The translations under genes and the position numbers were made by a program. From a virus: a DNA stretch of 51,025 bases. Where the stretch lies: positions 1 through 51,025 of IMG/VR virus record IMGVR_UViG_3300042402_007312; one strand, given 5' to 3'. Shown here piece after piece: positions 8,645 to 19,400 of the stretch (position 1 is the first letter of the stretch; the number at the start of each line of letters is the position of its first letter). The notes under the pieces were generated by a model that did not search any database, had not been told where the DNA came from, and saw only the letters and a program-made list of their open reading frames with translations.

Positions 8645-10273
8645 TTATACTGATTCGTTTGTTTGTGATCCAGAGTTAGTATCAGTTAGAGCTGGATCAT
8701 TTGAGTAAGCAACAAAGTGCATACTACCATCGCGAGTTGTAATAAAGGCTGAACCCGTTCCAGTTGTTCCAGTTGGATTATCATCTCTGTATGTAAAGTT
8801 CATATTACCATTATCATCAAAATAAGAATTAAATCCAATATAGCTGGCAAGTTGTGAGGCAATTGCAACATTCGCTGGAATAAGTTCTCCTTGAGTGGTT
8901 AATGTAGTTCTACGTGGCTTAAATAATTCAGTAAGGCCAGAACCAGATGTCGGCAAGCTGCTTTTAGTCATTGAACCAATATTAACTTGGTCAGCTAAAT
9001 ATCTAGTATCAGAAACGCTATCGGTTGTACTTTTGGTTCCATATACAGTAACTGATGAATTTGGTGATCCACCGAAACCTACGGCAGTTGTTTTATCATT
9101 TAGACCAAATCTTTTTGCAACAACCTTTTTAGTGTCATTAAGAGTTGATCCAAATACTCCAATTGAAATATCTCCAGTCGCACAAATATCAAATGCGGCC
9201 TTTGTAATAATATATGATATATTTGAAGAATTTATACCAAATGCCAATCTAGTTTTCGAAGAAGCGGTAGCTCTTTCGACTAATAATCCATTTAAATCAA
9301 AGATTGCATCATTATCTGCAAAGCTTTTAATTGCTGAAGAACCTCCAGTGTAGAGAGTAACTCCATTGTGTGCAGAACCATCCATTTGGGAAGCTCTAAA
9401 CTTAAATGCTGAAGTTGCGCCATTTACCGAATTTGAATAAGATGAATCACCACCTGCATTAAATTCAGATAAGAAGTATGCAACAGATGGGCTTGCTGTT
9501 GTATTATTAATTAGTGCGTGTTTAATTCTAAGGTTATTCTCAGCAGCACTCATTTGGTGTTGGCCGTTTGGTAACTTATACAAAGAACCTAATTGAATAT
9601 GATATCTACTTGCAGATTCGTCTGAAGTTGTTACAAAATTAGAATAAATTGTGGTAATTGCCTTGCTAACATCTCCAATCAGAGCATCTACACTGCTATT
9701 TGCAACAAAATTGTTTTTATAAACATCTAAATCAAAGTTATTTAAAAATAAAGTTGAATTGTTGTAAGTAGAAGAAGAACCTCCATAATTAATTCCATCT
9801 GGATTAGTATCAGCCAAGTCTGCGCCGGCATTTTTAAGAAATCTAACTATTCCATAATTCTTTTTCTTGGTACTTGCTGTAAAATTGGAGTCATTATCAT
9901 TAATTGTAAATAATTGCTTATTTAAGAAGAATTCAGTCGATACTGCTAATAGGTCTTGTACATTAAATATTTGAGACCATGCATTAGTGGTTCTTGTATA
10001 AAATTTACCGCCAGTCGTAATAAAGATATCATCAATTACTGCAGTGGTATTTGTAGTTTGGTCTTGTCCACTAAATATTCTAGAACCCTTTACTCCTCTT
10101 GGTCCAATTGGACCAGCTGGGCCAACTCCGCCAGTTGCACCTGCAGGACCAGTTGGTCCAGCTGCGCCAATGCCTAGCTCGATTAACTTAGTAAAGTTAA
10201 AATTCAGTTTGTCTGCCAATACGGCTTGGTTATCTGTTGTAAAAACCTCTTTAAGATTTAGTTGTACTGGCAT
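8645..10273 (-). CDS. Collagen-like tail fibre protein
   Basis: This is a 542-aa protein. The N-terminal segment (about 1-35, MPVQLNLKEVFTTDNQAVLA onward) probably attaches to the baseplate or a neighbouring fibre. Residues 36-65 are ten uninterrupted Gly-X-Y triplets (GPTGPAGATGGVGPAG and on), a collagen-like triple helix that trimerises phage fibres. The rest (about 70-542) is Ser/Thr/Asn-rich beta structure that would form the shaft and head-binding tip. It lies 2 nt after the stop of the 2039-aa gene and 14 nt before the next fibre gene, so these are one transcription unit. A receptor-binding role is inferred from composition and position. Confidence 0.8.
   Translation of the reverse strand: MPVQLNLKEVFTTDNQAVLADKLNFNFTKLIELGIGAAGPTGPAGATGGVGPAGPIGPRGVKGSRIFSGQDQTTNTTAVIDDIFITTGGKFYTRTTNAWSQIFNVQDLLAVSTEFFLNKQLFTINDNDSNFTASTKKKNYGIVRFLKNAGADLADTNPDGINYGGSSSTYNNSTLFLNNFDLDVYKNNFVANSSVDALIGDVSKAITTIYSNFVTTSDESASRYHIQLGSLYKLPNGQHQMSAAENNLRIKHALINNTTASPSVAYFLSEFNAGGDSSYSNSVNGATSAFKFRASQMDGSAHNGVTLYTGGSSAIKSFADNDAIFDLNGLLVERATASSKTRLAFGINSSNISYIITKAAFDICATGDISIGVFGSTLNDTKKVVAKRFGLNDKTTAVGFGGSPNSSVTVYGTKSTTDSVSDTRYLADQVNIGSMTKSSLPTSGSGLTELFKPRRTTLTTQGELIPANVAIASQLASYIGFNSYFDDNGNMNFTYRDDNPTGTTGTGSAFITTRDGSMHFVAYSNDPALTDTNSGSQTNESV
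10079..10168 (-). repeat. Collagen-like Gly-X-Y triplets (10 repeats)
   Basis: Encodes GAA GPT GPA GAT GGV GPA GPI GPR GVK GSR at residues 36-65 of the 542-aa fibre protein. Confidence 0.9.
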
Positions 10274-10275
10274 TT

Positions 10276-13200
10276 TTAAATAAATTTCATTTTTGGTTCA
10301 ATAATTAAACTTAGCTTGCCGGTCGTTTTTAGAGGAACTCTTAACTGAACGGCTAGCCCGTTTTTAATATTTATTTGGACTCCTTCCAGCTTCTTATATC
10401 CTAACGCGTAGCGTTCGGCAGCAGTTTTAGTAATTATTTCTAAACCAGTAGGTTTTCCTTTATCTTCTAGGTACCAGATGTCTAATTGATCAATCGCGTA
10501 ATTTGGAAGAATATTTTCAATTGCATACTGTTTAACATATGTATTAAAATCGTAAGATCCTAGCATTTCTGGATTTCTTAGGGTTGGGTCAATATTAAAA
10601 CTCGCAAGAATTTGTGCATTTAGTCCAAGATCCAAAACCTTTTTTGCAAAAACATTAGTTAAATTTATATCAAGTTGAGCATCTGCTGTATTAACTTTAT
10701 ACAAAATATCAGATTCCCTATTAATATAGTCTGTTGAAATTGAAGGAAACTCTGTAATTTCACTAGCTGTAACTGAATCTATTTCGATTGAAGTCGGAAG
10801 AGATGCAAGTTTTGCCATAAAGTACGAGTCTTCTGCAATACGTCTAGTCCCAAACGCTGGAATAGATTCAGTTTTATTGGTATACTCTAAATGGAATCCA
10901 TAATCCCAGTTTGATGCTAATAAGTATAAATCTCCACTTGAGATTGGGGTTTCTCCAATTAACTCAAACATTGGCTTATATTTGTCATTACCCTCAAGTT
11001 CCAAAATCTTCTTTTCGGAAACTTTAATATGTTCAAACCCTTTAACCTCAAAGAAGCGGTTTGCAATTGGATTAAATTTACAATTCGCATCCTTAACTAC
11101 TTCTGCATTTAGCGTAGTATCTGGCATAAATGCAGTAACTTCTCTGAATATTGGAGAATAGGTTGAACCGTGTCTTCTTAAGTAAATCGGATTTTGTAAA
11201 TATGATTCAGCTGCAGTATATCCAACTAAATTTGATGCTTGTCTTTTACTTGTAGTTTCAGCTTGGGTTAATTGGATATTAATAGGAGAAACGGTTGGAA
11301 GTTTTAATTTTTCAACAATAGTTGCTTCCTCTAATTCAATATAAAATTGATTTGTACTAACTGTGCCATTTGAATAAGTTGTATATGTAATATTAGAGCG
11401 ACCTCTTTCGATTGATCTCTTAAATTCATTAAAACTTAGTCTCTTAAATAAACCTTTATAATATGATTCGCCGCCTAATAAGAATGCAAAATTAATATTT
11501 TCCCAATGGCTTGTATCTAATGAAGGAATTGAGGAATCTCTCTTAATAATTTTATCAAAATTAAATGTAGTAGTTCCACTTGAAGTTTGAGAAACTGGTA
11601 AACTTGTAAATAGAATTTCGCCTATGCCGGAATCAGAGTTCATTGCTATTCCATTTGGTAAAATTTCTGAAATACCAGATTGATTATCTAATCTATAGAT
11701 AACCTGATCAATTATCCTAAGTAATCTCTTATTAGTATCTCCAGTATAAGGTAAAATATTAAATGCTGAATTTGTTTCAGATGCTAACAATTGAGCGTTT
11801 GGATAAGTATATCCAGTTGCACCAGTCGAAGTATTTTTTAATTCTAAAACATCAATAACATTTATTAGAGAAGTGCTTACTGGTGCAACTCTATTTTGTA
11901 TAGCAATTGCATGTCTAATTTCAGATTGATAGAAATTAATTGGGGCCACCGTATTTTTTTGGAAAAATTTAATATTTACAGGAGAAGACGTTGCTGTAGC
12001 ATTTGCAGAAAGAGTTATCTTAGGTTTAGGCTGATTGTTTACATCAAGAACCGTATTATCTACTGCAACGATGAAAGCACCCGCTGGAATACCGGTACCT
12101 GTTACATACACCTTATTTGATGCACTATAATTTGCTCCACTTGGATCTCCATATGAAGTTACATCTAGATTTATTCCATCTAATAAGTAAATATCTGGGC
12201 TGCCTGAAGTTATCTCTGCAACCTGATTTTGTTTAACAATATTTGATAAAATAGATTTACTAATGGTTAAAGTGGTTCCACTAATTGCAGTAACGGTTGT
12301 TCCAAACTGTGACCAACCTGCAATATCAACCTCTGCTCCAATTAAGATTGGAGTTGCTGGAGTTGCGCTTAAAACAATGGTTGAAGAACCTGCTTCAACA
12401 CTTGCCGTAAGAGGAGTTGGAGTTATTGTACTTCCAATAATGGCTGTTTGATTAACAAATGACGATTTAATGCTATTTGAATTAACCAATCGATCTTTAA
12501 TAAATGGATATAGACTTAAGCCAGATGGTAAATATGAATTATTTTCAGTCGTTGTAATACCTTGGCTAGTTCCACCTGGAAGAGTGATTGTATTAAGAGA
12601 TTGACCTTGTCCATTTGAACCTAATCCATTTGCGTCAATTGGAAATTCTATGGTAAAGTTTTCAGGATAGGTTTGACCAAATACTTTTGTTGAAGTATTA
12701 TCCTTAAACGATAGCATACTATTTTTATTAACTTTACTAATTTCATCAATAATTTGGATATCCGTACCCCCGTCTAAAGAAAATATAAAAGGTAAACCAT
12801 TATAATTAACAAGTGTTGATAAATCAAAGCTATTTACTAAATTTATACTACTAAAACTTTCAGGTAACGTATTATACTTTTTATTTTTTGCATAATACAT
12901 AAATGCTAGTGTAATATCAGAAATTGGCTTATTTCCGGCTGGAGTTGAAACAGAGCTTATATTAATTTTATAATCTGAGAATGAATTGTCCATATTATTA
13001 AATACATGCTCTTCAGTTGGAGCAAGACCTCCAGTTTTAGTTACAACTAGGCTCTTAGGCGAAGTTACCATACTTGTAACTTTCTTACCTAATCTTAATT
13101 CAATTACTAGAGTGATAAATTTAAAATCTCTAGACTCAATGAATTTAAATTGTATTGGGTTTTCTCCTGAATATGGAGTATCTTCAATTACCTTTAAGAT

Positions 13201-16200
13201 TGAGGTAAATCTATAATCATTAAATCTATTTGATTCTCTAACATATTTAAGTGCTCCAGATAATTCTTTTTCTGTAGTATTAGGGACAACTTCTTTAAAA
13301 ACAAACTTAATTCCTTTAAAAATAGTTTTAGCAAGGCCAGTCAATTTATCCTTTTTAACTTTTGAGAAACGGTATTGCGTTCTAGCACATGGAGTTAAAA
13401 CTGAGTTGTTTAGATAACTAGGAGTAAAAATAAAATAGTCTTCGAAATAACCCTCTTGGGTTACAGCTAAGGTTGGATCAAACGGTGTATCAAAATATAA
13501 CTTATTTTGTGATGCCGCAGTTATATCATGAATATAGTCATATAGTGATTCAATATAAAACCACTCATGTGTCATCGAACTTGAATCGGGTTCAGCCTTA
13601 TTTGGTTCAGGCGAAAAGTTATTTACACCAAATACTGTGTCAGCATTAAGCCTATATGGATTTGATCTAGAATCAAGAGAACCGTCTGCTCCCCATTTAC
13701 AAATGTATTTAACTAGACGATTTTTTCCAGCATTTTCTAATAAAAATCTTTCATAGTTGGAATCGTACTCAGATGATATTTTTCCACTAGTAAATCTATC
13801 TCTATAGATATAGGAAGAAGTCTTGGTTGGACTAGATTCCGCATAATCTGAAGTAATTGTAAAAAATCCTTTAAAGTCTAAAATATCTGGATTGTTCTCG
13901 GCAAGTTCTACATCATACGTTGGAGTATTTACAGAAAGAGCCGGAATAACAAATGGATCACCAGTTATTTTTGAAAAACTAACAACGGTTGGAACACTAG
14001 TTTTTTCAATTAGGTCTCCATCTTGATATGTAGTTGATCCAATTTTAATATCTCCATTTAATACTCTATACGCAGATTTTCCTAAATTAATCATATTTAC
14101 ACCCTCTGGTATAAACGACGATTTCCAAACATCACTTAGTTGAATCGATGCATATTGGCTATCAATGTGATCAAAATCAAAGTCTTTAATTGGTATAATT
14201 GATAGAGCACTTACACTAGGTTTAAACTTCTTTTTAAATTGGACTAGGCCAAACTTTAATAGGGCTTCTGTTCCAGCTTCAGTTAGAATGTTTATATTAT
14301 TATCGTAATAATTAACCGCAAATATTTTATCAACTTCAGTAGTAAAGGTGTTTTCACTAATATAGTCAATGCTCTTTATAATGTTTTCAATTTCAACCCA
14401 TCCAGATGGAGATTGAACTAAAATATCTGCCTTATTTGCATGCAATTTATCAAAATACTGGCCATCTACTGAAATATGTGAGGCTAGGGCTGAACCTGGC
14501 TCAAAGTTTACAACTGGACAGCCTATAACAATAGTTTGATCAAGATTACCTATACCAAATGTTAGAGTTTTAATACCGGCGTCTGCAATTAGCGAACCCA
14601 ACATATAATTGGTTTGATTAATACTCGGAAGAGACTCTCCATAAACAATGTAATCGCTACTAGTTAAGTCAATAGTTGTACTACTAGCAGATCCCAATAA
14701 GTCTGCTGCAGTTTTTCTAAATTCTGGAGAATCTGATATTGAAACTTTGGGCTCATCTGTAGATGGAATATATTGAGCAGCATATTCTAATGAAACGTTA
14801 CCTTCGCTGTTTACAACAATAAAAATTCTATTATCCTGTGAGTATGCTTTAAATCCACTGTTTTGGATAGCATTAATTGCTAAAGTTAAAGATTCTGCAA
14901 TTTGATGCAAATTAGTCTCCAAGTCCTCTTGTGGAACTACGTCAACGCTATAGAAAAATTGATCTGGACCAAACTCGTTATAGACGGCAAGCGCATCTAA
15001 AACTGGAGAACCTCCATAGGAGAATCCTGCAACTGCGCTAATCGTTTCATATCGTTTAGAATTTTGGTTTGTTGCCTTTCCATTAGGATAATATATTCTA
15101 ATTTGATCTAGGTGGTTTGGTATATCATTAAGTGTAATTTCAATAAATGATCGGATTCCACCCTTAGTATAATTGGCAGAATCTTCCATAAAAGTTTCAG
15201 TTGGTCCGTGTAATAGAGATAAATCAATTGACTTGCTTGTAATCTTTAGTTTAGAGTTTGCAGCGTCTACTTGGGAAATCTTATGTAAATTTCCAGACTT
15301 ATCTTCAATTGAAAGAATACCTGCTCCTCCTAATTCAGTTAATGCAGTCGAAACAGATTGTGGAATTGCATGAAATTTTAAGTCTAATCCATTTGAATTA
15401 GTTTGGGTAAATGACGTTTGAGCATATTCATATGAATTGGGATTAGTTAGAGTTGGCGTATTTAAACCTAATGCAGCATGGTCGCTTAAATCAAAATCCA
15501 ATTCTGCTAAATCTACAGTATTACAGTAAATTCCAAAGTATCTATTAAATTCAAAATCATCTGATGAATCATCAAATAAAAATTCTAAGTTTAGAATATA
15601 AGGGTAAATAATAGAGTTTCGCTCATAGCCAAGAGTTACATATTCTTCAAAATCTGTAATAGTCTTTCCACCAATAATTAATTCCTGTAGATTTTCAAAC
15701 TTTTCGGTAAAACATCCCGCTTTATAAGCAATACCAGAATACGAAGAAAGTAGACCTCTATTAAAAGGAAAATTTAAAGTATTCTCTGGAAAAAGAGGAT
15801 TACTTTGCATTTTTTTAATGTACTTTCCTATATGTGAATCTACACCAAGATCAAAGGTTTTAATAATTTGAGCCTTATTTAATAGACTTGCAAGGTGAGT
15901 CGGTTTATCGTATGGGTAGTTGGATTTAGTTTCAGAAATCGTCAAATTACTTGCACCAGGTATTTTAAATATTACAAATTTCTCTGGAATTTCTTTATTT
16001 AAATAAATTGGAGCAAAGTACTTAAATTTTTCAGCATAACTTTTAGAAATACAATATCTTGCTCCAGAAAAATATTCAGAAAAATCATATTGGTCTGCAA
16101 AATTAGCAGAAGTTGAATTTAATGAAACATTAGTTTTTACATCAAACACAATAGACTCTGGTGTATTACCATTGCTAAAAAATCTATACAAGTTAGAATC

Positions 16201-16395
16201 ATGCTGCGAAGTTGGATCAATTGGATATGCTTTATACTTATCTTTAGCTAATTCTGTATTTGCATCGATTGATTCAAAAAATAAGTTTTGGCCAGAATCT
16301 ACTACAAGCTTAATATTTCCAGTAAGCTTAGGGTTTGTTCTGACCAATCCAAATGATGTGTCAAAGGGTGTAATCTTTTTATAAGATAATGCCAC
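10276..16395 (-). CDS. Giant virion/baseplate protein (2039 aa)
   Basis: The frame opens at a GTG (complement of 16393-16395; protein (M)ALSYKKITPFDTSFGLVRTN) and has no nearby ATG alternative. It is one of the largest structural genes in the window. No enzyme motif is seen. Residues about 1-160 and 900-1100 have long mixed alpha/beta segments. Residues about 1325-1385 and 1428-1478 contain short Ig-like transition modules (SGTTLTISKS; VTGTGIPAGAFIVAVDN followed by ITLSANATA). A similar module is found in the tail sheath insertion. It is followed directly by the collagen-like fibre and preceded by the 1232-aa and 709-aa structural genes. I infer a large baseplate or long-fibre base component, possibly filling the place of T4 gp7/gp10. 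The exact homology is not established. Confidence 0.7.
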   Translation of the reverse strand: MALSYKKITPFDTSFGLVRTNPKLTGNIKLVVDSGQNLFFESIDANTELAKDKYKAYPIDPTSQHDSNLYRFFSNGNTPESIVFDVKTNVSLNSTSANFADQYDFSEYFSGARYCISKSYAEKFKYFAPIYLNKEIPEKFVIFKIPGASNLTISETKSNYPYDKPTHLASLLNKAQIIKTFDLGVDSHIGKYIKKMQSNPLFPENTLNFPFNRGLLSSYSGIAYKAGCFTEKFENLQELIIGGKTITDFEEYVTLGYERNSIIYPYILNLEFLFDDSSDDFEFNRYFGIYCNTVDLAELDFDLSDHAALGLNTPTLTNPNSYEYAQTSFTQTNSNGLDLKFHAIPQSVSTALTELGGAGILSIEDKSGNLHKISQVDAANSKLKITSKSIDLSLLHGPTETFMEDSANYTKGGIRSFIEITLNDIPNHLDQIRIYYPNGKATNQNSKRYETISAVAGFSYGGSPVLDALAVYNEFGPDQFFYSVDVVPQEDLETNLHQIAESLTLAINAIQNSGFKAYSQDNRIFIVVNSEGNVSLEYAAQYIPSTDEPKVSISDSPEFRKTAADLLGSASSTTIDLTSSDYIVYGESLPSINQTNYMLGSLIADAGIKTLTFGIGNLDQTIVIGCPVVNFEPGSALASHISVDGQYFDKLHANKADILVQSPSGWVEIENIIKSIDYISENTFTTEVDKIFAVNYYDNNINILTEAGTEALLKFGLVQFKKKFKPSVSALSIIPIKDFDFDHIDSQYASIQLSDVWKSSFIPEGVNMINLGKSAYRVLNGDIKIGSTTYQDGDLIEKTSVPTVVSFSKITGDPFVIPALSVNTPTYDVELAENNPDILDFKGFFTITSDYAESSPTKTSSYIYRDRFTSGKISSEYDSNYERFLLENAGKNRLVKYICKWGADGSLDSRSNPYRLNADTVFGVNNFSPEPNKAEPDSSSMTHEWFYIESLYDYIHDITAASQNKLYFDTPFDPTLAVTQEGYFEDYFIFTPSYLNNSVLTPCARTQYRFSKVKKDKLTGLAKTIFKGIKFVFKEVVPNTTEKELSGALKYVRESNRFNDYRFTSILKVIEDTPYSGENPIQFKFIESRDFKFITLVIELRLGKKVTSMVTSPKSLVVTKTGGLAPTEEHVFNNMDNSFSDYKINISSVSTPAGNKPISDITLAFMYYAKNKKYNTLPESFSSINLVNSFDLSTLVNYNGLPFIFSLDGGTDIQIIDEISKVNKNSMLSFKDNTSTKVFGQTYPENFTIEFPIDANGLGSNGQGQSLNTITLPGGTSQGITTTENNSYLPSGLSLYPFIKDRLVNSNSIKSSFVNQTAIIGSTITPTPLTASVEAGSSTIVLSATPATPILIGAEVDIAGWSQFGTTVTAISGTTLTISKSILSNIVKQNQVAEITSGSPDIYLLDGINLDVTSYGDPSGANYSASNKVYVTGTGIPAGAFIVAVDNTVLDVNNQPKPKITLSANATATSSPVNIKFFQKNTVAPINFYQSEIRHAIAIQNRVAPVSTSLINVIDVLELKNTSTGATGYTYPNAQLLASETNSAFNILPYTGDTNKRLLRIIDQVIYRLDNQSGISEILPNGIAMNSDSGIGEILFTSLPVSQTSSGTTTFNFDKIIKRDSSIPSLDTSHWENINFAFLLGGESYYKGLFKRLSFNEFKRSIERGRSNITYTTYSNGTVSTNQFYIELEEATIVEKLKLPTVSPINIQLTQAETTSKRQASNLVGYTAAESYLQNPIYLRRHGSTYSPIFREVTAFMPDTTLNAEVVKDANCKFNPIANRFFEVKGFEHIKVSEKKILELEGNDKYKPMFELIGETPISSGDLYLLASNWDYGFHLEYTNKTESIPAFGTRRIAEDSYFMAKLASLPTSIEIDSVTASEITEFPSISTDYINRESDILYKVNTADAQLDINLTNVFAKKVLDLGLNAQILASFNIDPTLRNPEMLGSYDFNTYVKQYAIENILPNYAIDQLDIWYLEDKGKPTGLEIITKTAAERYALGYKKLEGVQINIKNGLAVQLRVPLKTTGKLSLIIEPKMKFI

Positions 16396-16417
16396 GTGAT
16401 TCTACTTAATTTTTATA

Positions 16418-19400
16418 TTACATAAAATTAGTGATCGAAGAATTCATGGATAAATTAAATGCTGAGTTTTTAAGAATATCAGTTAAGTCTGATATGTAAA
16501 CTCCGCCTCCACCGCCTCCGCCAGCTGAAACTGGTGTAAATATAGTTGGCGATGTAATAATTGTATCACGCTGATGCTTACCACTAACTTGAATATCAAA
16601 TTCAAACAATCCACTCTTTGTGTAAATGTCCAATCCGATAATTTTTGTATATGTAATGTTGGTTAATTTTTGACCGGTTGACCAGCCTCCAATTTCACCG
16701 ATTTTATCAGTTGTTCTAAATTGAAAAACTACAGGTACTGTTATTGACGCAGCAGATCCAGCCATAACTGTACGTTTAGAAGATCTAGCGTTTGAACCAT
16801 CTACTGAAATTGATGCATAAGATTGCGGCATCATAAATAAGTATGCGCCACATGTCTTTTTACCGATTAGGTAATCATCGCCTGTACCAAATCCCAATTT
16901 AATTGGAAAAGTATCTAGTGCAGTGTATAGTGCTCCGCCGTATGCCGATGGAGAAACTGGTGTAACTCTTTCTGCTTGAGCGTAATACGGTACGCCAAAT
17001 TCATTTGTTCCTGCTTCAGCACTTGTATTAAAGTGAATTGCTTGAGAAAAGGGCAAATATTTTTGAGCAGTACTTGTTATAGTATTATTAGAGAATTCAT
17101 AAACAGAATTTGTAGTTAATCCTAAGAAAATATTGTTAATTGTTGTAGTTGAAACAGGGGAAGAAACTGTACCTAGCACTGAAAAATATGGATGGTCTTT
17201 GTGAATACAAAACTCAGTAAGGGTTCCATTTCCTTGACCTACACCATTTGCAACAGTTCCATTCCAAACCTCGGCAGTACTTCCACCAAGCGGAATAGTT
17301 GGTAGATAATGTCCTCCCATATAATTAGGTTTTCCAGAAACTGCATTTGTTGATTGACTAAATGTATAGTTTTGGTTTGTAAAATATGAAGATGGATTAG
17401 TATTTGATCCAAATGCTGAGGAGTCGATTAAATCTCCATAATATAATTTCTTTCCATTATCTGCACTATAATATCTAGCGTATACATATTGGCTTTTTAC
17501 TTGAGAAGATTGATAACCGGTTCTTTGAGTAAATGCAGCAAAGCTTGCGCTAGAAACTCCATTTAGGTTTATTGGAGCTTTATCATATCTTAGGTATGCA
17601 TTATATTGAGTATCTGTGTTTGCACCTGGGAAAGAAGTTGGAGCAGCCACGCCAATTCCTCCACCTAATGTTGAAATTAATTCTAGTGGGGTTTGTGAAG
17701 CATTTCTGATCTTTACTTGGTATTCCTTTGATACAATCTTTCCTTTATCTAGAGCACCATCTGATAATTTAGCAGAGTCTACATAATAACCAGCAAATAA
17801 GTCAACAGTTTGTCCGTTTGTAACCTGTACTTCACTTCCATCTGGTGTAACAATGCTAACAATAAGTTCAGCACTTGCAGTTGAAAGTGATGCTTGAATT
17901 GCAGAAAGAGAATCTGCAATTTCCTTTAATTTATCATATAAAGAAATTGCTGTACCGTCCGCTAAGAAAAATCCAGATGAAATTGAATCTGTTGTGTGCG
18001 AATAGTATTTGTCTTTACTACTAAAAGAGGTAGATAAGTGAAGATCTAATCCTCTAGCATTAAGTTCTTCTTGTAAAGCAATTCGACTTTCGTCTGCCAT
18101 TGCTTGTTGCGCAATTAGCGTATTTTCCTCAGACGATTGAATATTTGATGGAAAATCTACAGTAATAGATTCTGACCATTCGGATTCAACTGGGTTATCT
18201 GGAAAACCTGCTTCAGATAGAGATTTAATTTTAATTTCTACTGATTCGCCTTTTCTAATTGCAATATCTAATTGATTAATATTAACTGAGTTTGGGTCAG
18301 CTACGTTTTCTTCTGTCCATTCATATAAACCGGTTGTTGAATTATAAATCTTTTGTTTAGATTTAGTTAAAACTTCAGTCCATGGAGAAAAATATCCAGT
18401 GCGCTGAGCTCCAGTTGAATCAGTAAATGTAATAGGGTCAGCAGCTGATGCGTCTTTATTTGAACTTAAATATCTATATGCAATTTTAAATTGAACAGTT
18501 TTTTGTAGTCCATATGGAGAATCAATATCTGCTGGAATTTCCCAAAAACCTCTAACTCTATATTTAGGTGATACGCTAAATTCCGGTGAAGTTTTTACAT
18601 TTAGTGAAAGCTCCTTAACTACAGTTGATAATTGAGAAAATGACTGAGCTCTTGCTGCAGTTTTATTATTTAAGTCCGACTGTGCTTTTAAACGAATTGC
18701 ATCGTTTTGGTTACCAGAAGAATTTATTGTTTGTTTAAGAGTAACAATAGATTTATCAATTTCTCTTAAGTTTGAAGTAATTGATTCCTTTTGGGAAACT
18801 AGGTTTTTTACAGTTGATGCAGAATCTGTATTTGTTACATGCGAATCAATTTGTAAAACCTTAAAGTTAGCTGCGTTTAGAGTTGGAGAATTTGGTTGAA
18901 ATCCTAATGAATTAGGAAGTTTCTTTTCTTTAGCAAAAGATAAGAATAATAGACCAAAGTCTGCAACGAAATTATTATAATATTCGTTTAGCGTTAAATT
19001 TTGACCGCTTTGTAAAGTAATTTGTAATTCATTTGTGTAAATTCCAAATCCATTTGATATAAAATCAACAGTTAAGTCCATTTTTGAACTAATTGGTTTA
19101 ATAAAGATAATTTCTCTTTCATTGTAACCAATATTTACAGCAAGGACAGGAGATCTATATAGTTCTGGTTTAATTCTTAAATTTTCAAAAAGAACAATAC
19201 CATCTGAACCAAATACTCGTTTTAGAATAACTGACTTATCTTTAGTATCAACTGATTCGACTAAATATTCTGAGTTTTCCTCAGTTATTAATCTTGCACC
19301 AACTGATAATTCGCGACGCTGAGCCGCTGGCGTAGATCCAGTAACATCAGTGTATTCTAATTTGTCTAAAACATATTTAATTTTACTGTAGCTTAAGATT

